NCBI GenBank assembly: GCA_021401465.1
Contig: JADDMT010000002.1
Span: 372,001-436,000, forward strand
DNA length: 64,000 nt
Source of the DNA: Teratosphaeria epicoccoides
Lineage: Eukaryota > Ascomycota > Dothideomycetes > Mycosphaerellales > Teratosphaeriaceae
Direction of reading: 5' to 3'
Positions within the stretch are counted from its first letter, which is position 1, and each line of letters starts with the position of its first letter. The notes under the pieces are model-generated. The model was given only the letters and a program-made list of their open reading frames with translations. It had not been told where the DNA came from and ran no database searches. Position numbers and translations under genes: made by a program. Shown here piece by piece: positions 1 through 11,582 of the stretch.

Positions 1-39
1 AAAGCATGCTCATCTGGCCAAGCATTGGAGGGCTGACCT

Positions 40-300
40 TCAAAGGTACTTCTGCACGTCGCGAGCGATTTGTCTGGCGCAGCAGTGGTTGTCGTATGCA
101 GGCGTCGCGGAAAAAACGAAGCTGTTCTGGCTGTAGTACATCGCTTTCGCCTCTGTGTTGACTTGGCGGCAGGCACTGAGGAGCGTCAATAAAGTCAGCT
201 CTTCCAACCTGGGAGACTCGAGCTGCGGTTAAATCTCGTCGCCTTTGATCAGCACCAATGCGAAAATGCGGTCGCGGAACTCTCCAGCCAAGTCGAGGAA
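40..300 (-). pseudogene. broken 2EXR/F-box-like gene fragment
   Basis: Read on the minus strand from about 300 down to 40, the sequence gives a protein segment beginning FLDLAGEFRDRIFALVLIKG, the typical opening of the large fungal 2EXR/F-box-like family. It continues with SACRQVNTEAKAMYYSQNSF before a TGA near 40. The frame is broken by an in-frame TAA at 231-229, where the related gene at 54878-55225 has Glu in KGEPVEPQ. No in-frame ATG precedes the segment, because a TAG lies just upstream. The two copies match over most of their length, so they are paralogs in the same window. I read this as a decayed copy, but it lies at the window edge and an undetected intron could hide the stop. No molecular function is known to me. 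Confidence 0.6.
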
Positions 301-1547
301 GCCGGTCTGCTAGCCATGTCTTCTGCGCTCGTGGTAACCTCTTAAAAGGTCCGTGACGTTGACTGAAGGCGTGTGGACGGTACCGTAAGTGCGCGGTCGA
401 GGAGATGTTAAGGATGTTGAAAAGATTGAAGGCATGAGCGCTGCAGATGCTGGCCGGGAGTGACACCGGAGATGCTGTGGACAATGAACCCGCTGTAGAG
501 CACTACGAAGATGGAGGACAGACCGGAGAGGTAAATGGTGCTGACGAGGGCTTTGAGGCACGTGAAAACTGTGGATGAGCGACTTAGGTGCAATAAGCAA
601 ATGCCCCTGTCCCAAGAACGGGATGGTAAAGCTCATTGACAGGCGGACATTGTGGGTATTCAATCGAATCAAATCCCACGACAATGAATAAAAAGCATTG
701 ATATCTCGTCAGGCCAACAGAAGCTCCAACAGACTGGTCCGAACACCAACCGTGCTTGTGAGGCTTGGAGTTCAGCACGAGAGCTTAGCATGAGCCTGCA
801 TTAACACCACTGACCACTGAGGACACCGAGCCGTGTCGACAGTTATGGTGGTCAATGCGTGCCGGTCCCACGGATATTGTCTAATGCAATGAGATGGATG
901 CAGCACATTGATGAATTGTACCATCATGTTGTACTGGAGGTAGCGGGAGGTTGCATCCGTACCGTCACAACCGTGAGGTCAATGTACCGAGCTCGGCCGA
1001 ACCATAGCTCGAGCCTCGGCCTGGTCCACACGGCTGAATCTGCTTACTCAGACCAGGCTTGGCGTCTCATTTCACAAGGATCTGTAAAGGAATGGGCCTG
1101 AAAGATATCATCGTAGTATAATGTAACGAGTCACTTATCTTGCTCACAAAATTTGGTTGGAGGTACGGACGTAGCGTTACAAACGCGATATCCTTGTTCG
1201 GTACATTACTACACATAACATATCGAGAGTCTACTCTACATAGGAGGCCCGTGCTCCAACGGAGCCGCGGCTTCTGGCTCCAGCCGCATCACATCGGACT
1301 CTCATCGACATGGGGAAATATGGGCCAGATGCTCAAGACGTACGCAGGTTAGGAGATGTCCTGCATTCGAATGATCAGCTGCGGTTGTGGAAGAAGACGC
1401 AAGCAGTGGTACACATGAGAGAGATAAGTCGTACGATCAAGTGAGCACGGGCGAAAAATCGGCGCATTTCCGTCCAGGACAGAAGAGCAGGATTTACTTT
1501 GGTCTCGATGACATACGCCAGAGCATACCGATTGTGAAATACCGAGA
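301..1547. other. intergenic, no supported gene
   Basis: About 1.2 kb between the broken 2EXR-like copy and the MFS gene. Several short open frames exist on both strands, including a hydrophobic one at 408-593 on the minus strand. None shows a recognisable family, splice pattern or convincing codon bias. The promoter of the MFS gene should lie in the right-hand part. Confidence 0.5.
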
Positions 1548-3458
1548 ATGCCGCGACTTCTCCCACAGCTCACAGCGACGCCGCTGCAGGCGACGACATA
1601 CCTTCTCGGCATCGCTCTGTTCAGCATCTCATTCCTGGTCTTCTTGAACGCTACCATTTCATTCGTCGTGACCGATGTCATTGGCCAAAGAGTGCAAGTC
1701 GGCGACGCAGTCGGTACGCTAGGCTTTGCAGACGAGCTTCTGGCATTGGTTGCCTGTCCTTTGTGGGGTCTGCTATCAGACAGGATAGGTGTACGGACAG
1801 TGGCTGTGGCAGGGTATTGCATTGTTGGCTTCAGCTTGATTTGTCTCGTTCAGAGCAAGAATGTGTACCCAGAACTATTGGTTGGGAGGTTGGGTTTCAG
1901 TCTCGGTGGTGCGGCGTGTTCGACAATGGTCACAGCCGTGCTACCCGCAATGGTCGCCAGAAAAGCAGAAGGGGATGCCGAAGAAGACGGGGAAGCAGAG
2001 GGCCATAGTGGAGTGGCCAATGGACATGCTTCCAGACTTCGTGATGAGGACCGACCGAGTCGAAGGGGCAGTGTTGGCCACGCGACCAGCGCGAGCATTA
2101 GCAGTGAGCTGACCATGACTCAGCATCGTTATGCTTCCGGATCGCAGTCACGACATCGCGATGCAGAAAGTGGAGAAGACTCCGATACCGTCAAGCTAGA
2201 GATGACCCCAGGCACCTCGCAGCTTGCCGGTTTGGTGGGCCTCTTCACTGGCGCTGGGGCATTGGTTGCTCTTGCCATCTTTCTTCCTCTACCAGCTCGC
2301 TTCCAGAACCAGGGCCAATCCCGAGCCCAGAGTATTCAAACAAGCTTCTATATTGTAGGCGCTATCGCCTTCTGCGTCGCAATCTTCATCTTCCTTGGCC
2401 TTCGCAATCTCCCTGGCGAAAGCGACAAGAACTTTGCCAATCTGTGGAGTAGACCATACGACGAAAGTTCGAGGACAAGAGATGACGGCACCGTACACAT
2501 CACTCTCACGCCTGCACCAAGCTACTTCAGGCTGATCAAGGAATCTGTCTTCCTGGGCTTCACGGACACAGCTATTGGCCTTGGCTACCTAGGTGGCTTC
2601 GTCGCAAGGGCAAGCTCTGTTGGTATATCTCTCTTTATACCTCTCTTCGTCAATGCCTATTTCGTCCGCCACGGTCTTTGTACGTCTAATCCAGACGACC
2701 TTACCGACATTAAGGAGAACTGCAAACGCGCCTACACGCTGGCGTCAGCGCTGACAGGTGTCGCTGAAACGGCAGCGCTGATTTGCGCTCCCTTATTTGG
2801 CTATCTTGGCGGTCGCGTTGTCAAAGGTCGTAGTGAGTTGCCGCTGCTCGGGGCAGCTGCTGTTGGTGTAGGAGGTTATGTCGCCTTCGGCTTCCTTCGC
2901 AATGCCGATGCGTTCCACGGAGACGGAGGACAATGGGCTTTCCTTGCGGTCATTCTGATTGGTATCAGTCAGATCGGCTCTATTGTCTGCTCCCTCGGCC
3001 TGCTGAGCAGAGGCATCAATTCAGGACCGCCGAGGTCCCTCGAGCCTGGTCGTCGACCTACAGCTGACACACTGCAGGTCGGTGAGCCGGAGGTATTGGT
3101 GGGTGAAGAAGTGGCACCTCTGTTGCCTTCCGTGTCCGTCAAGAGCGGTGGCTCTGCGTACGCGCCCAAGGACTTGGAAAGGAGTCAGCTGAAGGGCAGC
3201 ATTGCTGGTGTCTACAGCTTCGCTGGTGGCGCAGGTATCCTTCTGTTGACAAAGCTGGGTGGCGCGTTGTTTGACACGTGGACAGTCGGCGCGCCGTTTT
3301 TCCTCTTGGCCATCTTCAATGCGATATTGTTGCTTGCTATTGTACTTGTAGGCGGTGCACAGGCAGCGTTGAGGAAGAATGAAGGACGACCAGGTGAAGA
3401 TGCAGAACCGCACGCCGTTGCAGAACGAACCGCACAACCAAGAACGCCATGCAGCTGA
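1548..3458 (+). CDS. major facilitator superfamily transporter
   Basis: A single-exon 636-residue membrane protein. Residues about 15-130 contain hydrophobic segments TM1-TM4, with the MFS motif A loop between TM2 and TM3 (GLLSDRIGVR). A long hydrophilic Ser/Arg/Glu-rich loop (about 145-225) follows, then further membrane segments up to about 615 and a short polar tail. The first ATG in the frame is directly followed by the TM1 region, so this start is natural. The family moves small solutes by secondary transport, usually at the plasma or vacuolar membrane. The substrate cannot be read from the sequence. The layout resembles fungal MFS proteins distantly related to vesicular amine transporters. 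The extended cytoplasmic loop is the most unusual part and could carry regulatory phosphorylation sites. No clustered biosynthetic genes flank it. Confidence 0.92.
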   Translation: MPRLLPQLTATPLQATTYLLGIALFSISFLVFLNATISFVVTDVIGQRVQVGDAVGTLGFADELLALVACPLWGLLSDRIGVRTVAVAGYCIVGFSLICLVQSKNVYPELLVGRLGFSLGGAACSTMVTAVLPAMVARKAEGDAEEDGEAEGHSGVANGHASRLRDEDRPSRRGSVGHATSASISSELTMTQHRYASGSQSRHRDAESGEDSDTVKLEMTPGTSQLAGLVGLFTGAGALVALAIFLPLPARFQNQGQSRAQSIQTSFYIVGAIAFCVAIFIFLGLRNLPGESDKNFANLWSRPYDESSRTRDDGTVHITLTPAPSYFRLIKESVFLGFTDTAIGLGYLGGFVARASSVGISLFIPLFVNAYFVRHGLCTSNPDDLTDIKENCKRAYTLASALTGVAETAALICAPLFGYLGGRVVKGRSELPLLGAAAVGVGGYVAFGFLRNADAFHGDGGQWAFLAVILIGISQIGSIVCSLGLLSRGINSGPPRSLEPGRRPTADTLQVGEPEVLVGEEVAPLLPSVSVKSGGSAYAPKDLERSQLKGSIAGVYSFAGGAGILLLTKLGGALFDTWTVGAPFFLLAIFNAILLLAIVLVGGAQAALRKNEGRPGEDAEPHAVAERTAQPRTPCS

Positions 3459-5460
3459 AGCTTGAGATTGCACTTGCGACCAAAACGTGCCACATCATTC
3501 ATATTTTTTGCTATTCATTCGATCTCGGTACTCTGAACGGACACGTCTAGCGGTTGCTAAAGTGGGCGAGAGACTGGGCGTGGCGACGTGCATCGAAGCA
3601 GCGATGCTAAGAGCAGACATCTTCATCGGGTAACGCAAGGCCATCACCAGGGCTCGACTGTCTGCCCACGACGCATGATCATCGCTGATCGGTACGCTCG
3701 ATCTACATTCAATGCAGAGGTCATTGCCGCACGAGCTCGGGATTGACGTGGCCGATCGGAATGGTTGCGAACCGGTGTTGACTAGCTTCATCGCGGATGC
3801 ACGGATATCATTGCAATACGCGAGCAGATACTGAATGTCGTGCTCCTGTACGTCCTCTTGCATACTTTGATCGCCGGCCGCTCTGATTTTGACAAAGATT
3901 TCGCCTCTTTTGCATCCACCTTGTTTCGAACACATCAGTGGAGACATGCAACAATGCAGCAGCAGCGAGTGCATATGACCAGCTCAAGGTCTCGTCTGGG
4001 ATGTGTTGCACCGCCCCATTGTTGCCGACAATGAATTGCGAACGGGCATTGCCTGTAGCTGGTATATCGCATGGAAGGATATCTCGTTGAGAGATCGCGA
4101 GCGCGGCGGTGGGAAGGCTGCCTTTGATACTGTACTAACGATCAATCAGCCGCCTGTCGATCTGGCCCTCCTTGGCCGATCTCGATTCGATCGGTAGAAT
4201 GGTCAGCCAGGACTCAAAAGAGTCGGTATCGACTTGCGTGTCGACAATAATCTGTTTGTCAATCTCGTTGCAAGGTCATTCCAAGCGCAAAGAGCCGGCA
4301 TCGCTGATGACGTGCATTTAATACAACATTGATGGACCCACACACGTCGACCCTCGTGGCTACCGTGGTGCATGGTTAGAGGCTGCTCTGCGGCCCGCGG
4401 CTGCTCGGGGAAGCAGTTCGCAGGTCCGTCGAAGCATTCTGGTCGGTTGGCTGCCAGGAGGTTCCCTAACCACCGCGATAGGGATCACTGACCCGTCAAA
4501 GTCAGCAAATGCTTAATGGGTTAAGCGTCCAGTGATGCCCAGAATTAGAGGACATCCCGCCATGGATACTAGGCATCCTTGTCATGCTTTGGTTGGCAAT
4601 TTCGCGTGCGCAAGTTCACCGGCAAGATCGAGAAGTCGAGAGGTACACGTACCTATGTAGCGGCCAAGTGCTCTGGACAAAATTCGGATGAACAGGTACC
4701 TCCTCCGGCATCTGCATGGTTCCAACGGAATGAGGCAGGCTGGGGATGAATTAGTGACGGCTTGGGCGATCAATGTGGTCGCCAAGAGTGCCTTTCACTC
4801 ATCGTGTGCATTGCGGCAGAGTGAAATGGATCTTGTGTTCCTGAGTTTGAAGGGTGCATAGATCTCGGTCATTCGATCCGCCTCCGCGCCTGATTTCTTG
4901 GCGTCTAGGGACTTCAGTCTTTGACCTCTGATACGATGACCCGACATGGCATCAAGTGCTTGTCACAACGATGCCACATAGTGCACACGATACGGCCGGG
5001 CTGCCGAATTGCGCTCGCATGAAATGAGTTGGGTTGCAACAGCTTGGAGCATCTGGTCCTGGGATCTGGACCCTGCCGCTTTCGGTATCAAGCAGCGGTC
5101 TTCCTAACATGTGGTCCCAACTGCCATTCTTCACCCAGGTGGACATGTCGACGGGAATCTAATGGCTCTAGGTGACGATGCTCCATGACGTGTGATGCGG
5201 AGAGCTGGCAAGGAAGACCTCTCTACGCCGGGAACTCGGCCGCTTTAGCCATCCGCCACTCTACGCTCGTATGGCTAGAGTCCAGCGTGAGTCGGTGGCA
5301 TCTGAGTTGGACTTGAATGCGCCGAATGTAAGGAGCCACTGAAACAGGTATTCCACTACTTTGACCCCGCTACGCCTTCCCTTTCAGGTACTTTGCCGGC
5401 TGCAATTTGGCTTCACCCGACGTCCAAGTCTTGATAGCTCTCGTAGGCGCTTCGGCAACC
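3459..5460. other. intergenic, 2 kb, one doubtful minus-strand frame
   Basis: No recognised gene. A 159-codon minus-strand frame spans 3495-3974 and ends just beside the 3' end of the MFS gene. It has mixed codon use, no family signature and no good splice partners, so I do not call it. The right-hand end holds the upstream region of the Zn2Cys6 gene. Confidence 0.4.
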
Positions 5461-6538
5461 ATGGAACGCAACAACGAACGAACCTACGAGTTCATTTCAG
5501 ATCCAACACATAAAATAAATCTCTCCGGGCGGGTGTCTGCCGCTTGTGCGAACTGCAGAAGAAAGGTCAATCGCAATGTGCAAAATCGTATCGAGTGTAA
5601 CCCGAGACATACGCTGACGTCCCGCACAGAAGATTAAGTGTGACGGCACTACCAACTGTCGTCAGTGCCTTGAAAAAAATCTCGAATGTATTCCGGCTCC
5701 GTCTCGGAAACGACCGAAACGAGATCGCAACATCTCCTCGGGCGAGGCGTCCTCTTCAGGAGCAATTGCAACAAACATTGCCTTGATACACTCCGCTCCG
5801 GCTAGATTGTCTGCGCAAGGCTCCAGCAAGTCTGGCGTCAATCCCTCATCGCGACCAAACATCAATCCACTACAGTCCCACACGCCTTCCGACGATGCTA
5901 CTTCAGGCGCAGAACTGTCCCCGAACGCGTCTTCTTCGTCCGCAGAGCGGCGCATCTCTCGCAGCATCTCTCCACTCGATCGCAGTGTGACTGCTTTTGT
6001 GCACCCGCGCCTGCATGCACCGATAGGTGGACCGCCGCTGCAAGATGGTCGTTCATCCCGAGAGGTTGAGTGGCCAGTCCATCGCAGTGCGCCAGACGTC
6101 CTCTCAGGGGCCGCATCAGGACAGCAAGGGACGCCCGCGGATCTGCGCACGGCTGCACAGGCATTGGAAGACGAGGCACATTCGTTAAGGCAGCTTGCAT
6201 CCAGCCGGGACGGCTTCCATCGTCCCAGCAATGCATCCGTGCCAATGCAAGAGCCTTCTCCTGGCCCTCATGTTGGCTCAATCCAGCAGCCATTCGCAAT
6301 GAGCCCGCCGGAGCAGAGCGCGAGTTTCAGAAGCGGCCTGACACCATTGATGTCTGATTACAGCAACTGGTGGACCATGCAAACAGCAGGAGCGCCATAC
6401 CAGCCAGTAGAGCCGTATCTGCCTGCGACTCAGGCGGAGACTACAGCTTTTCAGGGGCAGGCATCATACGGCCACCCTCAGCAAGATGGCGAAGAAGGGC
6501 CAGATCAGCGAGACCCGCCGTGGTCCAGGAGAGCATAG
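5461..6538 (+). CDS. Zn2Cys6 binuclear-cluster transcription factor
   Basis: Exons 5461-5565 and 5630-6538 give 337 residues. The 64-bp intron (GT at 5566, CAG at 5627-5629) falls inside the zinc cluster, and joining the exons restores CxxC-x6-C-x5-C-xx-C-x6-C, seen as ACANCRRKKIKCDG followed by CRQCLEKNLEC (residues about 29-55). A basic linker, PSRKRPKRDR, follows and could serve as nuclear signal and DNA contact. The rest is Ser/Pro/Gln-rich and disordered, and I see no fungal-specific middle homology region, so the protein is short for the class. Such proteins bind CGG-type half-sites and regulate metabolic genes; the target is unknown. The ATG at 5461 is the first in frame; a longer frame upstream has no ATG. 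The 3' end could continue through an unseen intron. Confidence 0.88.
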
Positions 6539-6952
6539 CATCGGCCGATCGACTGCACAGAGAAGTGTATATCGTAAGATCAAGGACTTGAGTAGAGCAT
6601 GTATGGTCATGGTGAAAGTCCATGCGGCGCATCCAGGAGGCTTTATGACTCGCAGGCGAAGAAGCAAGGATCGATGATACATCTCTGCGCACATCGATCG
6701 GTAGAGTTTCATTCCAAGCGATGCATTATTTCGACATAAGCATAACGGGGTTGAGCCTCTTGTGTGGCATGGCGAAGCGACAGCGTGGCAGAGCGGCCAG
6801 AAGGCGGAACCATATACGAAGAGAATCATTGAGCGAGGCTCCACGAAATGCAACGGCGTCTGTATATTAGCAAAGCGTTAGCGCGCGAGACTGTTGTGGG
6901 CTAAGGGCATGCGGCACGACTTGCTCTGCCCTTCCGCCCCGTGATCGGCCGG

Positions 6953-8087
6953 TCAGGTGTCCGTAATGCTACTCTGCTTGGCGAAATGTGCGATGCGTTC
7001 GAGCACGCGCTTCCCGGCATTAACGTCGAAGGCGGCACTACCTGCACTCTGGGCAAGCTCAATCAGGTCCTGACAACTCAGGCCAAAGTGTTGTGCAGCG
7101 AGCAGATACTCGCTCGACAATGGACTGCCGAAGATCCCAACGTCATCTGTCTTTGTAATGTCAGCCAGACTTTAACGCCCTACTGTTAAAACAGAATGAT
7201 AGTACCGATAGGGCAATGGGGCAATCTGTAGCTTTCCACTCTCCAAAGTGATGTCTGGCAAAGCCACCAGAGGTAAGTTTGGCGAGAACGTTGCAAGATA
7301 GGCAGAGCTCAAGTGCCAGCTTGCGGTCTCTAATGATGTTCATATGACGCGCGGGTACGTTGATGACATGTCCAAGGCGCTCCGGTGCCCATGACAGGAT
7401 CGTATTGAGCTCATCCGGAGTTGTCGGCACAGGCATTTCTGCAAAGTGGACCGTGATTCCCAGGCCGTGCTCTTTGGCCCTGCGGAACGAAGGCGTGAAA
7501 GTCGAGACATCTCCGCGGCTCGGGTTGCCGCAGAGATCAACACCAACAACATAATTGTGGGCACCGGGCTGCGAAGGGTCATGCTTGTGTTGGATGGCGA
7601 GGTCGATCACTTCCTCCGCCTCGGCCGATGACATTTTGCGATCTATGGATAACACGAGGCGGACCTCCATGCGACGCTTGGCAATATCGCACTGATCGGC
7701 GTTCCATCTCGCCACCTCTTGATTGACGGTCTTGACGTATTCGTCTCTCGTGAGTCCAGTGTCGAGGCTCGGCCTGGGCGTCGTCCTCAGCTCCAAGTAA
7801 CAGACTCCATCGTCTCGGAAGTCGCGAAGCACACTCCTCGTTGTATATGCGAGAGTATTCGCATCATTGATCAACCGATAGATGTATTTGTCGAACAGAG
7901 GGAAGAAAGAAACGACGTCTACGCCGCCAGCCGGGACCAAAGCCGTCTTTGGGTCTTGTAGGCCGAGGTCGCCTGACTTCCGCTCTAGCCACAGATGGTG
8001 CAGGACGTCTGGCGAGATACTGCCGGATAAATGGGCATGCAGCTCAGACTTTGGCAATGCTTTGACGAATGCGTTGTCCACGGCCAT
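6953..8087 (-). CDS. adenosine deaminase-like (ADAL-type) hydrolase
   Basis: Minus-strand exons 8087-7206 and 7150-6953 (intron 7151-7205, 55 bp) give 359 residues, the usual length for ADAL proteins. The metal-dependent deaminase motifs are all present: HAHLSGS near residue 20 (two His ligands), a GVDLCGN strand, TVHFAEMP (His and Glu), RLGHVI, and STDDVGIF formed exactly at the exon junction (Asp ligand and neighbouring Asp). The family removes the 6-amino group from adenosine or, in the ADAL branch, from N6-methyl-AMP in the cytosol. The LSTDD context and the size favour the ADAL branch, but substrate choice is inferred. The gene is convergent with the Zn2Cys6 gene and divergent from the small orphan at 8316. 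Confidence 0.93.
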
Positions 8088-8315
8088 TGGCAGATGATCG
8101 CTATCGTCGGGCAGCCGTCACGGCTCCACTAGCTGCACAGCTACTTGCAAGAGAAGCGGACCAGGTCATATGCCAGGATGAGCGAGCAGGAGTGCAAATC
8201 CCAGACCAACAGAATGTAAGACGGGGCAGGAACGCTGATATAGTATGTGAGTGATCCGCACAGGGTTATGGTATGTGCGTAGTGGGGCAATACAGTACCA
8301 GATCACATCGACTTC

Positions 8316-8699
8316 ATGCTCTCGTACTCAGATTCACGCATGTCAGCAGCTCTCAGCCACCTCGAAAAACTCATTTCAAAACAGGGTAATACCAGCACAG
8401 CCAGCGTGATCTCCCTCGCCGAGTGCCTCCAATCCGATCTCACCATCATCGCCACCCACCCTCTGATCCGCAAAGCCTTCCACCTAACATATCTAGACAC
8501 TTCAAACTGGCCATGCGGGCACTACGGCACCACCATCCTCGCGGACAACCGCCTCGCCATCAAATCCTGCTTCCGAATTCATTACTCCCAGACCCGCATG
8601 GGACGCGATGCGTTCTTCCTCGACCTCGCATGGCCATCGGGAGAAGGCTTTGTTCGAGGTCAAGCACGATCCGGGCCAGTCTTTGACTGGGATGTCTGA
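8316..8699 (+). CDS. small orphan protein (127 aa)
   Basis: An uninterrupted 127-codon frame with the strong C/G third-position bias seen in neighbouring real genes, especially from 8400 to 8620. A second in-frame ATG at 8340 could be the true start. The protein has an amphipathic N-terminal helix-like stretch and aromatic, cysteine-containing segments such as TSNWPCGHYGTTI and a WPSGEGF segment near the end. No signal peptide or membrane segment is seen and I recognise no family. It shares a roughly 230-bp divergent promoter region with the ADAL gene. It may be a fragment of a longer spliced gene. Confidence 0.5.
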   Translation: MLSYSDSRMSAALSHLEKLISKQGNTSTASVISLAECLQSDLTIIATHPLIRKAFHLTYLDTSNWPCGHYGTTILADNRLAIKSCFRIHYSQTRMGRDAFFLDLAWPSGEGFVRGQARSGPVFDWDV

Positions 8700-8972
8700 A
8701 ACGCATCAAAATCGAAAAGGTCTGCGGACCACTATTGAAATGATGTAATGTTCAATTACTGCCTTACTCACGCTTCAAAGCTCGCCACGAGACAACTTAG
8801 CTCAAAGATCAATGCATCTGGTGGTATCAAGCTTCGGCGTATAGACAAGAGCGCATCGCATACTTGAGGAGACTACCTCACACTCACTCTACCCTTGCCG
8901 CCTTGCGTGCTCCGAAAGTCTCGCTCCAAAGTTCTGCCACAACTCGAATCCATTGTTGACGACGTATTCGCC

Positions 8973-10616
8973 TCAGCGAATCTCCTCATCGCCAGAAGCA
9001 GGCGTGGCCTCCAGAACAGGCGCCACTGCATCCTGGTCCCCATTGACCAGGCCCAGGGGCGTAGCATCTCCCTTCCCAGCTGCAGCCGCCGGCTCCTTGC
9101 TCGTCGCCTCAGTGTTTTCAGTCGCCACCGTATCTTCGACTTTAGTCGTGACCTCCTCCGCCTTGGTGCCAGGCGCCGTTTTCTCAGCAGGCTTCTTGAC
9201 ATGTCCATTTGTCTTTGGTCTCACCGGCAAATCCCTGGAATTGCGAGGCGAAGTTTTGACCTCGGCCGACTTCTCGTGAGTCTTGTTAGCAGATGCTGCA
9301 GTCGGCCTCGTCATACGTTGTAGGAAGCTTTCACTGGCAACCGCAGGCTTTTGTCCTCCGCTGATGGATGCTCTCAAAGGTGGTTGCTGGCCTGATGCCA
9401 ACGATGTGCGCGGCGTGGGTCTGGCGGTGGCTGGCTTCGGCTTTGACCCGGCTGCAGCTGTGCCGTTTGGTTTGCTCGGGATCGTGCTCGCCGGAGCGGG
9501 CTCGTGCTTCGCTCTCGAAGCTGCTGTGGGTGCCGTGAGTCTGGATGGCAAGTCGATCGGCTTCGTGGTTTCCCTCGGCTTTGGCTTTGTTTGAGTTGGC
9601 GATTTCATAGAGGCTGCTTTCTCGATGCCGGGCGACTTCGCCAGCGAAGCGGCAGTGGAGGCGGTCAAAGAACTCCGGCTGGACTTCTTGGTGGGTGGCT
9701 TTGGGTAAGTGTCAGATTTAGGTTCTGACTTGGTCGCGATCGCGGACGGCTTGACTGCCGATTTGACAGACTTGAATGCTTTCGTCGCCTTGTCAACAGC
9801 CTTGTCCGTGGCCTTGATTGGCGTCGGCTGCTTGGACGGAGTCTTCGCACGTTCTTCTAGCGCCTTGGTCTCGGGAATATCGGCTGCCGCATCTCCTGCT
9901 GCTTTAGACTCTGCCTTTCTAAGATCCTCTGACACTGGCGGGAGAGCCTGTCCCCCACTGACTGCCTCCTCGCTGGACGGCTCCGCAGGCTTCAGCGTAG
10001 CGGGCTCCTCCTCCGCCGCAGTGGTCGGCTTGTCCGGATTGGCAGGCTCATGATCCGTAGTCCTCGCCGGCGACTCGGCCACCTTGGTCGATGCTGCACA
10101 GGTCTGTGGCGTGCCCGTACTCGGTGTTCCGCTCGCAGACTCCACCGCAGCCTCAGGTATCGTCTCTGCCACTTCCCCTTCCTGCCTCCTCTCGACCTCC
10201 TCCGAAATCGTCTTCTTCAGCTCCGACCCCGCCTGCGATACACCGTGATCGCTACCCTCACTAAAGCTTCCTCGCCGCTGTCCAGCGCTACTGGACCTCC
10301 TCAACCCATCCATGGACGTAGCAGTGGTGGTCGCACCTTCCTGCGCCGGCTTCGCTTCGGTTGTTGCCATTGTCACTTTTGTTGGATTCTCGACAGGCAC
10401 GAAGCTCGCTCTTACCCTGGACGTGCGTCGGCTGCCTTCCTCGCCTGCGATAACGCCTGCGCGTCCACGGGAATCGGGGGAATTACTCGCCTCCCTGTTC
10501 TCGAACAATGACCTCAAGTTTCGAACACCTGATGATGATCTTTCTTCAGCAGGTGACATGGCTATACGCAATTCATTAGCAAGCTTCCCGCGAACAACGG
10601 ACACCGTTAAATGCAA
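8973..10616 (-). CDS. low-complexity Ala/Thr/Lys/Pro/Glu-rich protein
   Basis: A continuous minus-strand frame of 547 residues with a consistent compositional bias. A short conserved-looking opening (MSPAEERSSSGVRNLRSLFE, residues about 20-39) is followed by hundreds of residues rich in Ala, Thr, Ser, Lys, Pro and Glu, with many SP/TP sites and basic patches. The second Met at 10559 directly precedes the conserved-looking segment and may be the real start. The VRNLRS-type motif suggests a filamentous-fungal protein with one short binding segment on a disordered chain. I do not recognise an assigned function. No signal peptide or membrane segment is seen. Plus-strand frames of up to 114 codons inside it are shadows caused by its base composition. 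Confidence 0.7.
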   Translation of the reverse strand: MHLTVSVVRGKLANELRIAMSPAEERSSSGVRNLRSLFENREASNSPDSRGRAGVIAGEEGSRRTSRVRASFVPVENPTKVTMATTEAKPAQEGATTTATSMDGLRRSSSAGQRRGSFSEGSDHGVSQAGSELKKTISEEVERRQEGEVAETIPEAAVESASGTPSTGTPQTCAASTKVAESPARTTDHEPANPDKPTTAAEEEPATLKPAEPSSEEAVSGGQALPPVSEDLRKAESKAAGDAAADIPETKALEERAKTPSKQPTPIKATDKAVDKATKAFKSVKSAVKPSAIATKSEPKSDTYPKPPTKKSSRSSLTASTAASLAKSPGIEKAASMKSPTQTKPKPRETTKPIDLPSRLTAPTAASRAKHEPAPASTIPSKPNGTAAAGSKPKPATARPTPRTSLASGQQPPLRASISGGQKPAVASESFLQRMTRPTAASANKTHEKSAEVKTSPRNSRDLPVRPKTNGHVKKPAEKTAPGTKAEEVTTKVEDTVATENTEATSKEPAAAAGKGDATPLGLVNGDQDAVAPVLEATPASGDEEIR

Positions 10617-11582
10617 TGCACAGGTCCGAGACGCCCGGGATCGTCAACAAGCTATCGAGTCAAGGATGTTGCTGGATGAAACCTGCTGCCGTATTGCCAG
10701 TAGTGCACGGGTTGACTGGCGGTGGCAGCATTTCTGGCCATGCCCTTGCGATGCAATCATGTGAATAGATGAACGTGTGCACTCACAATTCCCTTTACTT
10801 CATCGGCGCACAACTACAGTCAGTTGTTGTCATGTCATGCACTCCGGAAACGAGGCGTTTACAGGGAGACAAGTCGCGTACGCGTGGGAAAAGGAGACTT
10901 TAACTAGCATCCATCTCGGTGGCTTCCAGGTTAAATTACATGTAGACATCACTAAACAGCGCACGCGCTGATTTGGCAATCGCATTATCTCATCCGACGC
11001 TGGGATGATTATTATGAGAATGGTCATGGCAAGTCGTCAGCAGCAATGTGAACGCGCTCAATACAGCGAGAAATCATCGTTGGGCCTCGATCGGTCTCAC
11101 CTCCGAGTCAGAGCACCTGTATAACCTCAGCAAGTCTGAAAAGGCGCTACGTGCGGCCAGTGCTCACGCGTACGCGCACGACACGCGGACCGGGTGGCCA
11201 CGTTAGAGCCGGAACTCACAGACTGGCAGGAGCAATGTCCAGAACACAGCCTGCGCGCCGAGACGTGATAATCCATCGTTCGCATTTTCGTCTCTAATCT
11301 GTTCAACCGTGTCTCTCATACACCACCTCGAAAAGCTTGCGCAAGCATTCTGCCCGCACAGCATATGCTCCGACCTTGTCCTGCCTCTGCCTGTGCACAC
11401 CCACCGGCGCTTGAACGCAGCAGCAATGATTCGTACAGCGGTACGTTCCCGACCTGACTGTACGGCTTGCCATTTGATATATCTTCTCATTTCCATATAC
11501 ATGTGACATTACCTCTCCTGTCCCAAGCTCCGATCTGTCCCATCGTGTTTGGAAGGCTGTGCAGGGTATGGAGTGGGTTGAT
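10617..11582. other. intergenic, upstream of low-complexity gene
   Basis: About 970 bp between the 5' end of the low-complexity gene and the 3' end of ERV14. No supported frame. It probably holds the promoter of the former and the terminator of the latter. Two runs of alternating GTGCGCGTA-like sequence near 11165-11190 are the only visible texture. Confidence 0.5.

Noticed and set aside
9283..10511. Several plus-strand frames over 100 codons
   Set aside because: They are shadows opposite the low-complexity minus-strand gene.
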